Positions 11,961 to 22,866 are shown, counted from the stretch's first letter. The stretch is 64,000 nt of DNA from Charina bottae (GCA_023362775.1 JALMGJ010000004.1:52353298-52417297); one strand, 5' to 3'. The notes: generated from the sequence alone by a model not told the origin. Numbers and translations are program-made.

Positions 11961-12282
11961 AGGTTACTAATCAGGCTTTGCAGAATACACTGAATCATAA
12001 ACTAGGTAAATGATCCTGAGTTCATACACCACACCAAGCCTCAAAGAAACTATGGTTAAAACTTACAAAGTTTAGCGTATTGTGTGAATGCATTGCTCAG
12101 TTTGTAATTGACCTGGTTAAGTGTATTTTGTGAAGATAGCCTTAGGTATGGTAGATATTTTTTCCAGGTCATTCTAAGTTTCTTCATTTTGTAAAGTAAG
12201 CTCCTATCTCTGCTTTATTTACTGTCATATTGACTTTAAAAGAAACAAACTCATATTTAATATTGCAAGTAAACAAACATCA

Positions 12283-12315
<33 letters not shown>

Positions 12316-13742
12316 GACTGCATAAGTAAAGAGTGACACTGAACTGAAACAGAAAGAGAAAGTAAAACAGAAGAGCTGAGCAAAGGAAAATTCAATGAGT
12401 AAACTTTAACCATATTATTATGATTCATCTTGTTCTGCTGTTTTCCCTTATCATTCATGCATACAAACACAAACAAATATGACAGGGAATACATTCTGGC
12501 CCAAGGGGATGAACTGGTTCCAAGCACATGCAGTTAGTGAGTGCTGAATGCCCCCAGCTGTATCTTGTCCAGCAGTTGGAACTGGAATGATCAATACTAA
12601 CATTAATGGAGGCCATTTTAAAGCTAGATTTCCCCATCACTGGAGTGGGCTAACCATCCATCTTTGTCAGTAAATCCTCTTCAAATACTTCTCCCTCTTT
12701 TGGCAACTTGTCAATAAAACAGGCTCCTTTACTTTCAGTGGAGACTACTTTCTTTTGCAATTACAAAAAAATATATCTCTGAATAAGATGTTTATTTGAA
12801 CCCTTTTGCTTTCCAGGGTAGGCTTAAAAATAATCTTGCAGTTTAATAGAAAATCTATGTATTTGGCCTGCCATTCTCCATACCAGATTTAATATTATAG
12901 AATGATTGGCATTTAGTCTACATTGAGGGAAATCTATACTAATCCTTCAGCTGGAACACCAGTACTGTCTGGCATTTTCAAAAAGAAAAGACACTTACAA
13001 TTGTGTCTATTTAAAAATCCCCATTTTGTACAAATTAAAAATTAATTTCTCTTGCATTAGTCCATCCCAAAATCTCCTAGGTGGGGCAAAGTACTGCTTT
13101 AGAAAGGGTGATAGATCTCAAGGCCACTTTTTGGCTATAGGACCAGGCCCAGATTCTATAACCACTAACAATTTTGTATGATTACTGAGATGCTAGGTTG
13201 CTCTGAAATTTATGTTGTATGAATTGTAAGCAGATATGCACAGCTGTAATATTTTAGTATGTGCTCTGTCTCTCTTTTTGTCTGGGCAATATCTGTATGA
13301 AATGTTGAAATTTGTTTTGTGTATTTATGAATGATCCCAGCATTCATGTAATTAATTTTAATCTCATAGTTTTTCATCTGGGTTTTAGTATTATTGTTTC
13401 TTATGTCTCTGTTGAAACCTTTTCAAATTGCTCAAAGAATGCAGTAGAGTTTGATTTGATTTGATTATGAGAACACCTCTTATCCATTTTGTGCATATTT
13501 GATGTAATGCACAACAAATTATTATTTCAAATACTAGAAACAAACATAGGACAGCATTATTGTTATTTTGGTTTCCATTTAGATCTTGAAGTGGGACCAT
13601 GCTGGCCACTGCTAGAACCAAGATTTCAGGTAAAAATGAGGCTTGCTCTGATCTAGCTAAGTTTGTCTTATCTTGAAATAAACCAATAGATGGCACTACT
13701 TGCATAGGAATACATACTTAGGATGCTTCTATGATCATTTCC
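11961..13742. other. unassigned AT-rich DNA with a CTCF-like site
   Basis: It contains an (ATT)n tract and no gene. A single CTCF-like string, CCAATAGATGGCACT, lies at 13683-13697. Confidence 0.45.
12283..12315 (+). repeat. (ATT)n microsatellite
   Basis: About eleven ATT units. Confidence 0.95.
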
Positions 13743-13771
13743 GGTGGTGGTGGTGGTGGTGGTGGTGGTAG
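13743..13771 (+). repeat. (GGT)n microsatellite
   Basis: Nine to ten GGT units. Confidence 0.95.
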
Positions 13772-14544
13772 GTTGTTAATGCTTCAAGTTTACATCTTCT
13801 TTTCATTCTATCCCATCCCTGTTAGTATCCACACTGAATTGCTTCTCCAGGGTACATTCACAGCAAGGCAGCAGGTGCTGACCAAGAAGAAAAGCTGAGC
13901 AGGCAATTGTACACCTGTTATCCATGTGATGGCCAGAGTGGTATTATGAGCAGATATTTTCATAAACAGCAGAGACCTTATCCTTGCATCCTAACCTGTT
14001 GCAGTGATAGCATCTCCTTGTATTGCATAGACAAACCTGGATTAAGATAACCAGAAATGTCAATCTTTACATTATTTTTCCCCAAAATAATTATCATCTT
14101 TGTAACAATTAACATTATAAATGCCCAGGGTCACTCTTTGAGTGTGATGGGGGTGACAAAATTTGAAATATAAATAAATAAATAAAAATTATTACAAAGA
14201 AAGATAGAGGACATGATTTAGAGAAGGACAGCAGAACATCCTCTTTCTTCTAGATTTGAAGATGAACCATCACCCACTGTTAACATTTACTTAAGGCTGA
14301 GGTAGAGCTGGCTCTTCCTACCCACTTAGGATTCCAATAGCTTCTTGCAATGGTATGCTCTGGTCTGTTTTATTGCATCACATTTATTAGAGATGGTAAT
14401 AAAGCTTATGTTCAACAGAGCTTAGGGAAACAAGTTAACTGCCAAAGGCATTCTTCCAAAATGATCTTCCAAGGGCAAATAGAATTAGAATGCCATGACT
14501 TGTATATGTTAAGAGTGAAAGAGAGAAGGGGGGGCAGGTGGAGA
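13772..14544. other. unassigned DNA
   Basis: No gene is visible. A short (TAAA)n tract lies at about 14170-14185. Confidence 0.5.
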
Positions 14545-14592
14545 AAGGAAGGAAGGAAGGAAGGAAGGAAGGAAGGAAGGAAGGAAGGAAGG
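14545..14592 (+). repeat. (AAGG)n microsatellite
   Basis: About twelve AAGG units. The Lys-Glu-Gly repeats in the overlapping frame are a translation of this tract. Confidence 0.95.
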
Positions 14593-14717
14593 CCCCCGAA
14601 ATTGCTAATCTTCAAACAAACAAAAACTAATCTAGTTTTGGCACCAAATACATGTCATGAAGTATCAACAAAATTGTCTTATTTACTGTAGCTGTTGCTC
14701 ATACTGTACGTAATAAA

Positions 14718-14944
14718 GAGCCAGTTTGGTGTAGTGGTTAAGGCATCAGGCTAGAAACCAGGAGACCGTGAGTTCTAGTCCCACCTTAGGCACAAAGCCA
14801 ACTGGGTGACCTTAGGCCAGTCACACTCTCTCAGGAAGCAGGCAATGGCAAACCACTTCTGAAAAACCTTGCCAAGAAAACTGCAGGGACTTGTCCAGGC
14901 AGTCTCTGAGAACTGGACACAATTGAACAGATTAAAAATAAAAT
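14718..14944 (+). mobile_element. full-length tRNA/CORE-type SINE (tail type B)
   Basis: The tRNA-like head is GAGCCAGTTTGGTGTAGTGG with box B GAGTTCTAGTCCC. It is followed by the MIR/CORE-like GGGTGACCTTAGGCCAGTC and a different 3' part containing GGCAAACCACTTCTG and CCTTGCCAAGAAAACTGCAG. Target duplications GTAATAAA flank it (14710-14717 and 14945-14952). The head matches the type A SINEs, but the 3' third does not. That 3' third resembles part of the Bov-B 5' region at 4357-4400. Confidence 0.8.
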
Positions 14945-15573
14945 GTAATAAACATACTTCCAAAATCCTGTTGCCATAGTCCACATTTTGAGATTTAGAG
15001 ATTGTGTGTGTGTGTGCTGGGAGAGAGAATGGGGTCATATTATTCTTTTAGGATCTTGGACTAATAGCATCACCTTAGTGACCAGAGAAAAGGTACTTTT
15101 CATTTTAGAGAAATCCATTACAAATGTCTTGATCTCTCAAGCTGAAAGCAGAGAGCAAGTGGTTCAAGATTGAAAATCAACTGCAGAAAAGATCATCTCT
15201 CAAAACCATAGTTTTATACCAAACCAAAGTCTTACAAAGATAAATGGACAAAATTCTTGCCAGCAGCTATCAGGGAAAGGCAGTTAGCTTCTTCATTTCC
15301 AGTAAGAGTCAAGGTTTCTGAACAGACTTTCCTGACTAGAAGCAAAATGCATGTGAAGTTGGGCTATCATGAAGAGTTGCTCTAGAGTCATGTTGCACTG
15401 AGATAAATTACTAAAAGCTGCACACAGATCTGCCCCGATTCCCAGGGCTAGGCAAAATAAGGCACCAGATTACAGCAGATGATTATTCTATGCCCCATAG
15501 AATCATGCACTCTGTTGTCTCTCTGCCCTCTGGCTCTCTACAGAAAACAGTTTTATTATAGGCTATGTGGTTC

Positions 15574-15908
15574 TATGTGGGGGCGTGGGGGCTCAGTGGG
15601 TAAGACGCCAGGCTTGTCGATCGCAAGTTTGGAGGTTCGAATCCCTAGCCCTGCGTGCGGAGTGAGCTCCCGCACTAGCCCCAGCTCTTGCCAACCTAGC
15701 AATTCGAAAGCATGCAAATGCAAGTAGATGAATAGGTACCACTTCGGTGGGTGGGTAACAGCGTTCCGCGCGTGTCATGCAGCCACATGACCGTGGAAGC
15801 GTCTTCGGACAACGCTGGCTCTTTGGCTAACAAACGGAGATGAGCACCGGCCCCTAGAGTCGGACACGACTGCACAACTGTGCGGGGGGAACCTTTACCT
15901 TTGCCTTT
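15574..15908 (+). mobile_element. Sauria-type SINE, full length
   Basis: The tRNA-like head has box A GGCTCAGTGGGTAAGACG-like sequence and box B GGTTCGAATCCC. The central block has GGTAACAGCGTTCCG and CACATGACCGTGG. The tail has CCCTAGAGTCGGACACGACTG, which is Bov-B-like, and ends GGGAACCTTTACCTTTGCC. Target duplications TATGTGGTTC lie at 15564-15573 and 15909-15918. Sauria SINEs are squamate-specific and are mobilised by Bov-B, so this element is the strongest taxonomic marker in the window. Confidence 0.9.
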
Positions 15909-16053
15909 TATGTGGTTCAGAGCCTTGCTCTTCACAGTTGAGTCAGGGGCAGGAAGCCCAATTCTGTTTTACCACTAGTCTGTCTACTCAGTTTCTGTCT
16001 ACTCTAGTAAGTTTATCAACTTATTCTTCCTTGTCACCTGAGTATGATTCACA

Positions 16054-16736
16054 TTAAAAAAACTCAGATCATGGCATCTGGTCCCATCACTTCCTGGCAA
16101 ATAGAAGGGGAAGAAATGGAAGCAGTGACAGATTTTATTTTCTTGGGCTCCAAGATCACCGCAGATGGTGACTGCAGCCATGAAATTAAAAGACACTTGC
16201 TCCTTGGGAGGAAAGCTACGGCAAACCTAGACAGCATATTAAAAAGCAGAGACATCAACTTGCCGACAAAGGTCCGTATAGTTAAAGCTATGGTTTTTCC
16301 AGTAGTAATGTATGGCTGTGAGAGTTGGACCATAAGGAAGGCTGAGCGCCGAAGAATTGATGCTTTCGAACTGTGGTGCTGGAGAAGACTCTTGAGAGTC
16401 CCTTGGACTGCAAGGAGGTCAAATCAGTCAATCCTAAAGGAAATCAACCCTGACTGCTCATTGGAAGGACAGATGCTGAAGCTGAAGCTCAAATACTTTG
16501 GCCACCTAATGCGAAGAGAGGACTCACTGGAAAAGACCCTGATGCTGGGAAAGACTGAAGGCAAAAGGAGAAGGGGACGGCAGAGGATGAGATGGTTAGA
16601 TAGCATCACCGATGTAACAAATATGAATTTGAGTAAACTCCAGGAGACAGTGGAGGAGAGGAAGGCCTGGCGTGCTATGGTCCATGAGGTCGCGAAGAGT
16701 CGGACACGACTAAACGACTGAACAACAATAACAAAA
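16054..16736 (+). mobile_element. Bov-B LINE, 5'-truncated 3' end
   Basis: It begins inside the reverse transcriptase connection region and ends with the diagnostic GAGTCGGACACGACTAAACG and ACTGAACAACAATAAC. Target duplications ATGATTCACA lie at 16044-16053 and 16737-16746. Short 5'-truncated copies with such duplications are the normal outcome of target-primed reverse transcription. The insertion lies 145 bp from a Sauria SINE. Confidence 0.9.
16056..16721 (+). pseudogene. Bov-B ORF2 C-terminal fragment, frame open
   Basis: About 220 codons are open to the natural stop. Visible landmarks are TDFIFLGSKITADGDCSHEI, MVFPVVMYGCESWTIRKAER, VPWTARRSNQSIL, LKYFGHLMRR and the terminal HEVAKSRTRLND. 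These lie downstream of the YADD catalytic motif, which is not included. The first Met available lies in the target duplication, so there is no real start. The intact frame points to a fairly recent insertion. It cannot encode an active enzyme. Confidence 0.85.
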
Positions 16737-16746
16737 ATGATTCACA

Positions 16747-17577
16747 GGTCAGAGGTCTGATAAGAATAAAAAGTTTGCTGTAGCATATCAAGTAGATATG
16801 AATTGTGAATTGTCCTTGGCAGTCTGTCTTAGTTTGCAGGTACCCATCTTCTCTACCGCTTGTGAAAACTATGACCTCATCATAGAGAGTTGCCCATCAA
16901 AGGCAAAGTAGGCAGGAAGGCCATTTGGCTTGGACTTTAAGCAAAAAAGGGTCTCAAATTTAGGCATTTGTTTTTTTTTTAACTTTGAAAATAATTAAAT
17001 TCTGCTTCAGTTATTTTAAATTTTGTCATTTTTTGCATGGCCCTATCCCTCTTTTCTACATAGTAGGCTTCCTTTTTATAATACTATATGTTGCTTGAAA
17101 GTCTTGTTTTTTATAATATATGGTGTGTCTGATCGATACCAGATTTCCACACTTCCTTGGAAACTAATGTTAGTTGTGAGATCAACTACTATTTATAGCA
17201 GGATTTTCCCCAGTACTAAACTGCAGAAAAGCTGAACATGCTGATTTCTGCCTATTAAGGTTTCAAACATTAGATAAAGGGGAACAAAGTGGCAAATCTA
17301 CACAGCTGTTTTGCACTGAAGTTTCTGACAAGATTGCTGGAAGCCCCTGGATCCATTTCCACTCTGCAGTTGAATACTATCATTTTGGTTCAGTGCCCAG
17401 TAACATGCATCAAGTACAGAGGGAAGGCCTGCAGAAACAATAAGACTTACGGCTAGAGGACGGTTTACACATAAGGCCACCAGTTATTTCTCCCTCTGAG
17501 AGTCCCAAGATCAGGTGATATCATCTGGCTAGAAGGCTAAGCAAACCCTTACTTATGTACCAATCAAAGAGAATATT
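16747..17577. other. unassigned AT-rich DNA
   Basis: No gene or repeat is recognised. Confidence 0.5.
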
Positions 17578-17639
17578 TGTAGCTCAGGGTTGAACTGAGG
17601 AGTCCTTGGTGCTCTCTGGGCCTTGTTGTTTTCTTGCAG

Positions 17640-17676
17640 ACATTTCATTGCCAGACTAGGCAACATCCTCAGTGCG
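17640..17676 (-). ncRNA. hammerhead-like motif, decayed, left arm of palindrome
   Basis: The reverse complement reads CTGAGGA, stem TTGCC/GGCAA, then GAAATGTC. A CpG-type C-to-T change breaks the ACGT stem III seen in the right arm. Confidence 0.4.
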
Positions 17677-17751
17677 AAAAGGGAGTGGGACTTGCCCTCT
17701 GTTTATATTCCATAAGCCATGGAATATAAACAGAGGGCAAGTCCCACTCCC

Positions 17752-17801
17752 TTTTCGCACTGAGGATGTTGCCTAGTCTGGCAATGAAACGTCTGCAAGA
17801 A
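17752..17801 (+). ncRNA. hammerhead-like ribozyme motif in PLE terminal repeat
   Basis: The core CTGAGGA (17760-17766) is followed by stem II TTGCC/GGCAA with loop TAGTCT, GAAA (17786-17789), and ACGT as a two-pair stem III before the cleavage C17793. Stem I pairs GCA 17757-17759 with TGC 17794-17796 and continues after one mismatch. One unpaired U sits before stem II. PLE hammerheads with such a tiny self-complementary stem III are known and are thought to act as dimers. Activity is inference. Confidence 0.55.
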
Positions 17802-17834
17802 AACAACAAGGCTCAGAGAGCACCAAAGACTCCT

Positions 17835-18027
17835 TATTTATGTCTTTATGTATGTATGTATTTTAATGTTTAAACTGCCCAATAGCTGAAGCTTTCTGGA
17901 CAGTTTATGCTAAAAAATACAAGCAAAGTTCAAACATACACAATACAATTAAATGAACTTTGAAGTAAAGACACCATACAAATTAGGGAGCAGCAAGGTG
18001 GTTATTCAAAATTGTTAATATTCAGTT
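17835..18027. other. short unassigned spacer
   Basis: It holds a (TATG/TATT)-rich stretch near 17840-17865 and nothing else. Confidence 0.5.
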
Positions 18028-18694
18028 AAGAAACAATTAAAATGTGCTTGGCTTCCAGTGAGAACATGGCCGACTGAACAGCCTGCCTGCATGCTCAGCG
18101 AGCAGACCTGACAGCGTGGATTTTTGGGGGGGCACGGGCAGGCTTTTCCTGTTGCCCTAGAGCATTTTCATGGACAGAAAACACTTGGAATTATCCCATT
18201 TCTACTTTGGAATGTCCCCTTGTAGTCTGAAGATCATCAACAGTGTTGGCGCTAATCCGGTAAGAGGAGACGGGAGTTGGGGTTACCAGCATTTTCCAGA
18301 CCACACTGCAGCCCTATTGGGACATTAGGTCGAGCCTTTCTCATTTCTAAACTACCTAATTTGTATATTTTTAAGTTTTTATACCCCAAGAGAGGCTTTC
18401 CACAGCAAGAAGAAACAAATCTCTTGGTGCTTTCATCGTTATTTTTGGATGTGTCTTAAGCCTTTTTCTAACTGCTGGCTCACTTCCCATTTAAAATTTA
18501 AGGAGGACTGAGAAAAAATAATCATCTCTCCGTTACTATTTTTGTAACTAATTTGAAGGATTTAATTTTTTCCTACACGTTTAATTTGATACTTTGAGTT
18601 CTTAGTTTTCTGTTCAGTTTCCTTGGATGCTGTATTTGTTGGTTTGCAATATTAGCTAAGTAGTTAGAGGGTGTTAGACTTTACTGCCTGAATT

Positions 18695-18865
18695 ATGGAC
18701 GACCTTAAGGAGATGATTTTAGAGTTCCGTGCTAAACTCCGTGCTGACTTCAAAGAAATTATTCATGAAACTACTCAAGTTATTTTGCAAGAGGTCCGGG
18801 ATACTATCTTTAAAATGTATCAAGTGACTGATGATTTTCTGAAAGGAGAGGAAGAGATTTATTAA
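18695..18865 (+). pseudogene. L1 ORF1 N-terminal fragment (56 aa)
   Basis: It starts MDDLKEMILEFRAKLRADFK and ends at a TAA after EEEIY. It is rich in charged residues with Leu/Ile spacing that suggests a coiled coil, as expected for the N-terminus of an L1 ORF1 protein. It is cut short by a stop, and the RNA-binding part is not recognisable downstream. No function is expected. Confidence 0.55.
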
Positions 18866-19366
18866 GAAGGAGGCATCTTTCCCGACTGTGAGAATCCAGA
18901 TTGTGAAGAAATGCCGGCTGACAAATACATGTTGGTCATGAAGGAGTTACAATTTGGCTTGCAAGATAATGACTGGCTTCTTTTTTTCAGAGTTTGTTTT
19001 GAGAAGGAGATACCTCAGTTATGTAAGAAATCTTCTGCTGATACGTTAAGGGGGGGCAGTTAGATTCTTTGTTCCTTTTACAAAAAACGCCATGTGCATA
19101 ATATGAAGATTAAATGCTTTGGTTTATTTTGAAGTGGGATAAGAAATTAAGAATAAGTATGTGGATTGATTTCAAGGTTGTATGATTCTATTTTTCTGTA
19201 ATGATTTAAAGTTTTCTGCAGTCATTTAAAGTTTGTTTTTTAAGGTTTAATAAGGGTAAGATTGATACAGCAGTACTAAGCATAAAAGTAGATAATTTAA
19301 ATGATCTTTAAATGTTTTTATAATCTGATTGTTAATATAGTGGCAAGAAATATATAGAATAGTGAT

Positions 19367-21260
19367 GTTGTTGTTTGTTGTTTATTCGTTCAGTCGCTTC
19401 TGTCTCTTCATGACTTCATGGACCAGCCCACGCCAGAGCTTCCTGTCGGCCGTCACCATCCCCAGCTCCCCCATGGTTGAGTCCGTCACCTCCAGAATAT
19501 CATCCATCCATCTTGCCCTTGGTCGGCCCCTCTTCCTTTGGCCTTCCACTTTCCCTAGCATCAGCTTCTTCTCCAGGGTATCCTGTCTTCTCATTATGTG
19601 GCCAAAGTACTTCAGTTTTGCCTTTAATATCATTCCCTCAAGTGAGCAGTCTGGCTTTATTTCCTGGAGTATGGACTGGTTTGATCTTCTTGCAGTCCAA
19701 GGCACTCTCAGAATTTTCCTCAAACACCACAGTTCAAAAGCATCTATCTTCCTTCGCTCAGCCTTCCTTATGGTCCAGCTCTCACAGCCATAGGTTACTA
19801 CGGGGAATACCATTGCTTTAGCTATGCGGACCTTTGTTGTCAGTGTGATGTCTCTGCTCTTAACTATTTTATCAAGATTTGCCATTGCTCTCCTCCTAAG
19901 AAGTAGACGTCTTCTGATTTCCTGGCTGCAGTCAGCATCTGCAGTAATCTTTGTGCCTAGAAATACAAAGTCTGTCACTGCCTCCACTTTTTCTCCCTCT
20001 ATTTGCCAGTTATCAATCAAGCTGGTTGCCATAATTTTGGTTTTTTTGAGGTTTAACTGCAACCCAGCTTTTGCACTTTCTTCTTTCACCTTCATCATAA
20101 GGCTCCTCAACTCCTCCTCGCTTTTAGCCATCAAAGTGGTATCATCTGCATATCTGAGATTGTTAATGTTTCTTCCAGCGATTTTAACTCCAGCCTTGGA
20201 TTCATCAAGTCCAGCACTTCGCATGATGTGTTCTGCGTACAGGTTGAATAGGTAGGGTGAGAGTATACAACCTTGCCGTACTCCTTTCCCAATCTTAAAC
20301 CAGTCTGTTGTTCCGTGCTCTGTTCTTACCGTTGCTACTTGGTCGTTATACAGATTCCTCAGGAGGCAGACAAGATGACTTGGTATCCCCATACCACCAA
20401 GAACTTGCCACAATTTGTTATGATCCACACAGTCAATAAAACAGAAATAGATGTTTTTCTGAAACTCCCTGGCTTTCTCCATTATCCAGCGGATATTGGT
20501 AATTTGGTCTCTAGTTCCTCTGCCTTTTCTAAACCCAGCTTGTACATCTGGCAATTCTCGCTCCATGAATTGCTGGAGTCTACCTTGCAAGATCTTGAGC
20601 ATTACCTTACTGGCATGTGAAATAAGTGCCACTGTTCGATAGTTTGAACATTCTTTAGTGCTTCCCTTTTTTGGTATGGGGATATAAGTTGATTTTTTCC
20701 AATCTGATGGCCATTCTTGTGTTTTCCAAATTTGCTGGCATATGGCATGCATCATCTTGCAAGATTTTAAACAGTTCAGCTGGGATACCATCGTCTCCTG
20801 CTGCCTTGTTATTAGCAATGCTTCTTAAGGCCCATTCAACCTCACTCTTCAGGATGTCTGGCTCTAACTCACTGACCACACCGTCAAAGCTATCTCCAAT
20901 ATTATTATCCTTCCTATACAGATCTTCCGTATATTCTTGCCACCTTTTCTTGATCTCTTCTGCTTCTTTTAGGTCCTTACCATCTTTGTTTTTGATCATA
21001 CCCATTTTTGCCTGGAATTGACCTCCGATGTTTCTAATTTTCTGGAAGAGGTCTCTTGTCCTTCCTATTCTATTGTCTTCTTCCACTTCCGCACATTGCT
21101 TGTTTAAAAATAATTCCTTATCTCTTCTGGCTAACCTCTGGATTTTGCATTTAATTGGGCATATCTCCCCCTATCACTGTTGCCTTTTGCTTCTAAATTT
21201 TGCAATAAGAAGTTTGTGATCTGAACTACAGTCAGCTCCAGGTCTTGTTTTTACCGACTG
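19367..21260 (-). mobile_element. Bov-B LINE nested in the L1
   Basis: Target duplications TAGAATAGTGAT (12 bp, identical) lie at 19355-19366 and 21261-21272. On the minus strand the copy begins in the late endonuclease region (GADCSSDHKLLIAKF) and ends at the Bov-B 3' terminus. It is 1,894 bp long and 5'-truncated. It inserted into the L1 3' UTR and is therefore younger than the L1. Confidence 0.9.
19382..21230 (-). pseudogene. Bov-B reverse transcriptase, frameshifted
   Basis: Two overlapping frames cover one original ORF: 20655-21086, then 19382-20818 (478 codons). They join at a small frameshift near 20750. Earlier codons near 21170 contain stops. Landmarks are SNYRTVALISHASK, RQGCILSPYLFNLYAEHIM, the catalytic YADDTTLMA, MVFPVVTYGCESWTIRKAER and a C-terminal HEVMKRQKRLNE. 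Motif A reads FCFIDCVDHNKLW and appears a few residues shorter than the usual Bov-B form, in which more residues separate FID from CVDHNKLW. The copy is inactive because of the frameshift and truncation. Confidence 0.85.
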
Positions 21261-21975
21261 TAGAATAGTGATAGGAGGGAAATATTTTATAAATGTTTTT
21301 TTATGGGGGAGGGGGGGAAGTTGATTTAGAGGGATATATATTTGTTTATTTTTTATATATATAGAAGGGGAAGAAGCAATTGCTTTTATTGATTTCTATA
21401 TGCCTATGCGATGATTTATAGAAATAATGTGATCTTGGTTAGACTTAGAGTAAGAGATTAATTATGGAAATTGCTATATATTCTTGTTGTTCAAAGTCGG
21501 AAGTCACCTCTTATGTAATCTTTAAAAATCCTTTTCTTGTGTTTCTCACTTTTTTTCTTTTTGTAGCTTTTTTGTGTTTTTTTTTGTAGTTTTTATCTTT
21601 GCTCTAAACTCAATTTAAAAAATTAATAAAAAAGAAACAATTAAAATGCAACTAAAAATGTAGAAGCCTAGGAAAATAGAAGGGCCTTCACCTGTGCTGA
21701 AATGATGCTAATGTGGTCACCAGTTGAACCTCTCTGGGGAGGGCATTCCACAATGGAATACCATCACAGAAGAAGCTTGCTTCCCTGTAGAGATCCACCC
21801 CACCTCCTTTTGGGGGTGGGAGGAGGGAATCTGGAGGAAGGCCTAATTAGAAGTCAGTTCTAATGAGGGGGTGGGGTCAATTCTAGGAATCACCCTTGAA
21901 GACTTTTTAAAAGACAATAATAATCTAAAAATAAAATAAGCTATTTTTAAAATAAAGGGCCAAGAAAGTGATCTA

Positions 21976-22052
21976 AATGCTCCCCAACTGGGAGTATTCT
22001 GGGAGTTGAAATCCACACATCTTAAAATTGCGGAGGTTGAGAAACACTGGTG
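21976..22052 (-). mobile_element. hAT-like MITE end fragment
   Basis: CTGGGAGTTGAAATCCACAC and GAGGTTGAGAAACACTGG are the reverse complement of a common squamate repeat that begins CCAGTGTTTCTCAACCTC. Only about 77 bp remain, and no duplication is visible. Confidence 0.55.
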
Positions 22053-22129
22053 TAGAACAATGCATTTATTGAGTGTTGTTCAGTGTGAACGGACATGAAT
22101 GTTCCCAGAAAAGAAGGGAGTCAAGGCTA

Positions 22130-22866
22130 TTAAATTCTGAAAGCAAAAGACTGAGGGCAAAGTTTGGAACGCTTGTTTACTCTTCTGTTTTTCAGGTGCT
22201 TTTGTTCTTCCAATGTATCTGATCTGTCCAAATGTAAATGCAGAAATGCAGATAAAGACGTTTGTACAAGGTCACCTCCTTTTGTATGCTTTGGCAATCT
22301 ATAAATTCGGTGCTTTCTTTCACAACTACCCTCATCCTTCACTTTAAAGGTCACATTTAAGTGATTTGAATTTTCTACAAGCTCTTGGAATTGGACTTCA
22401 AGGTTGCCACTTGAAACAAATGATTGTGGATTACCTTGTATCTTGCTTTTTTGTGCTATTTCAGCTTTCATTTCATTTGAATAGAGCCCACCCAGTCTTT
22501 TTCCAATTAGCCAGACCCTTCTATTAGACCAATGAAATTATATAAAAAAGTGCCAAAACTGGGAGGATATGCATTTATTTTCCTGGCAGATAGTTGCAAA
22601 AGCAAATCACTTAATGTAGAACAGTCTTCAAGAGAAGAAATGTCAGGGGTGAAACTGCTGCAAAACTTGGGGGAAATGGTGAGCTCATTCACATATGTAT
22701 GTTCATAAACTAACAATGGCAGTAGGAACAACAACCAAGATAACATATTCAGCATTTTGTCAGTGAGGTCCAGGCACTCAAAATACTGTATGTTGGCCTG
22801 GTTTTCAACATTGCAACATAAATTTGAAGTTCCTTTATACATTCTGGATAATTTTTCTGGTGTCAT
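22130..22866 (-). other. two unrecognised minus-strand ORFs (119 and 113 aa)
   Basis: Frame 22507-22866 has a hydrophobic stretch (MLSWLLFLLPLLVY), and frame 22130-22471 is charged and ends in a basic segment (KNRRVNKRSK). They are in different frames, and the second stays open upstream to about 22517, so a single frameshift could join them. I do not recognise either product. There is no clear promoter, splice site or poly(A) evidence. Chance frames or an old processed pseudogene are both possible. Confidence 0.25.

Larger units (their letters stand above)
17578..17834. mobile_element. PLE terminal repeats in a near-perfect palindrome
   Basis: The left arm 17598-17713 and the right arm 17719-17834 are inverted copies of 116 bp with few mismatches, separated by AAGCC. 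Each arm carries CTTTTCGCACTGAGGATGTT and GCCTAGTCTGGCAATGAAAC. The same sequence follows the GIY-YIG-type coding region at 29036-29543, which identifies it as the terminal repeat (pLTR) of a Penelope-like element. The extra TAGCTCAGGGTTGAACTG at the left also precedes the related element at 30030. Confidence 0.8.
18045..21631 (+). mobile_element. internally deleted L1 LINE, interrupted by Bov-B
   Basis: Target duplications AAGAAACAATTAAAATG, 17 of 17 identical, lie at 18028-18044 and 21632-21648. Inside are a 5'-UTR-like leader, the start of an ORF1 (18695), and then a long T-rich 3' UTR ending in AATAAAAA. After removing the nested Bov-B and its duplicated target, the element is only about 1.7 kb. 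ORF2 and most of ORF1 are missing although both ends are present. It is therefore a non-autonomous L1 derivative. The leader has ACATGGCCGAC about 20 bp from the start, resembling a YY1 site. Confidence 0.7.

Noticed and set aside
13683..13697. Single CTCF-like string CCAATAGATGGCACT
   Set aside because: It is an isolated partial match without a repeat or partner motif. Such strings are expected by chance in 64 kb.
15590..15650. Possible tRNA gene (box A and box B present)
   Set aside because: It is the head of a full-length Sauria SINE with target duplications. The same applies at 14718, 26797, 34530 and 45270.
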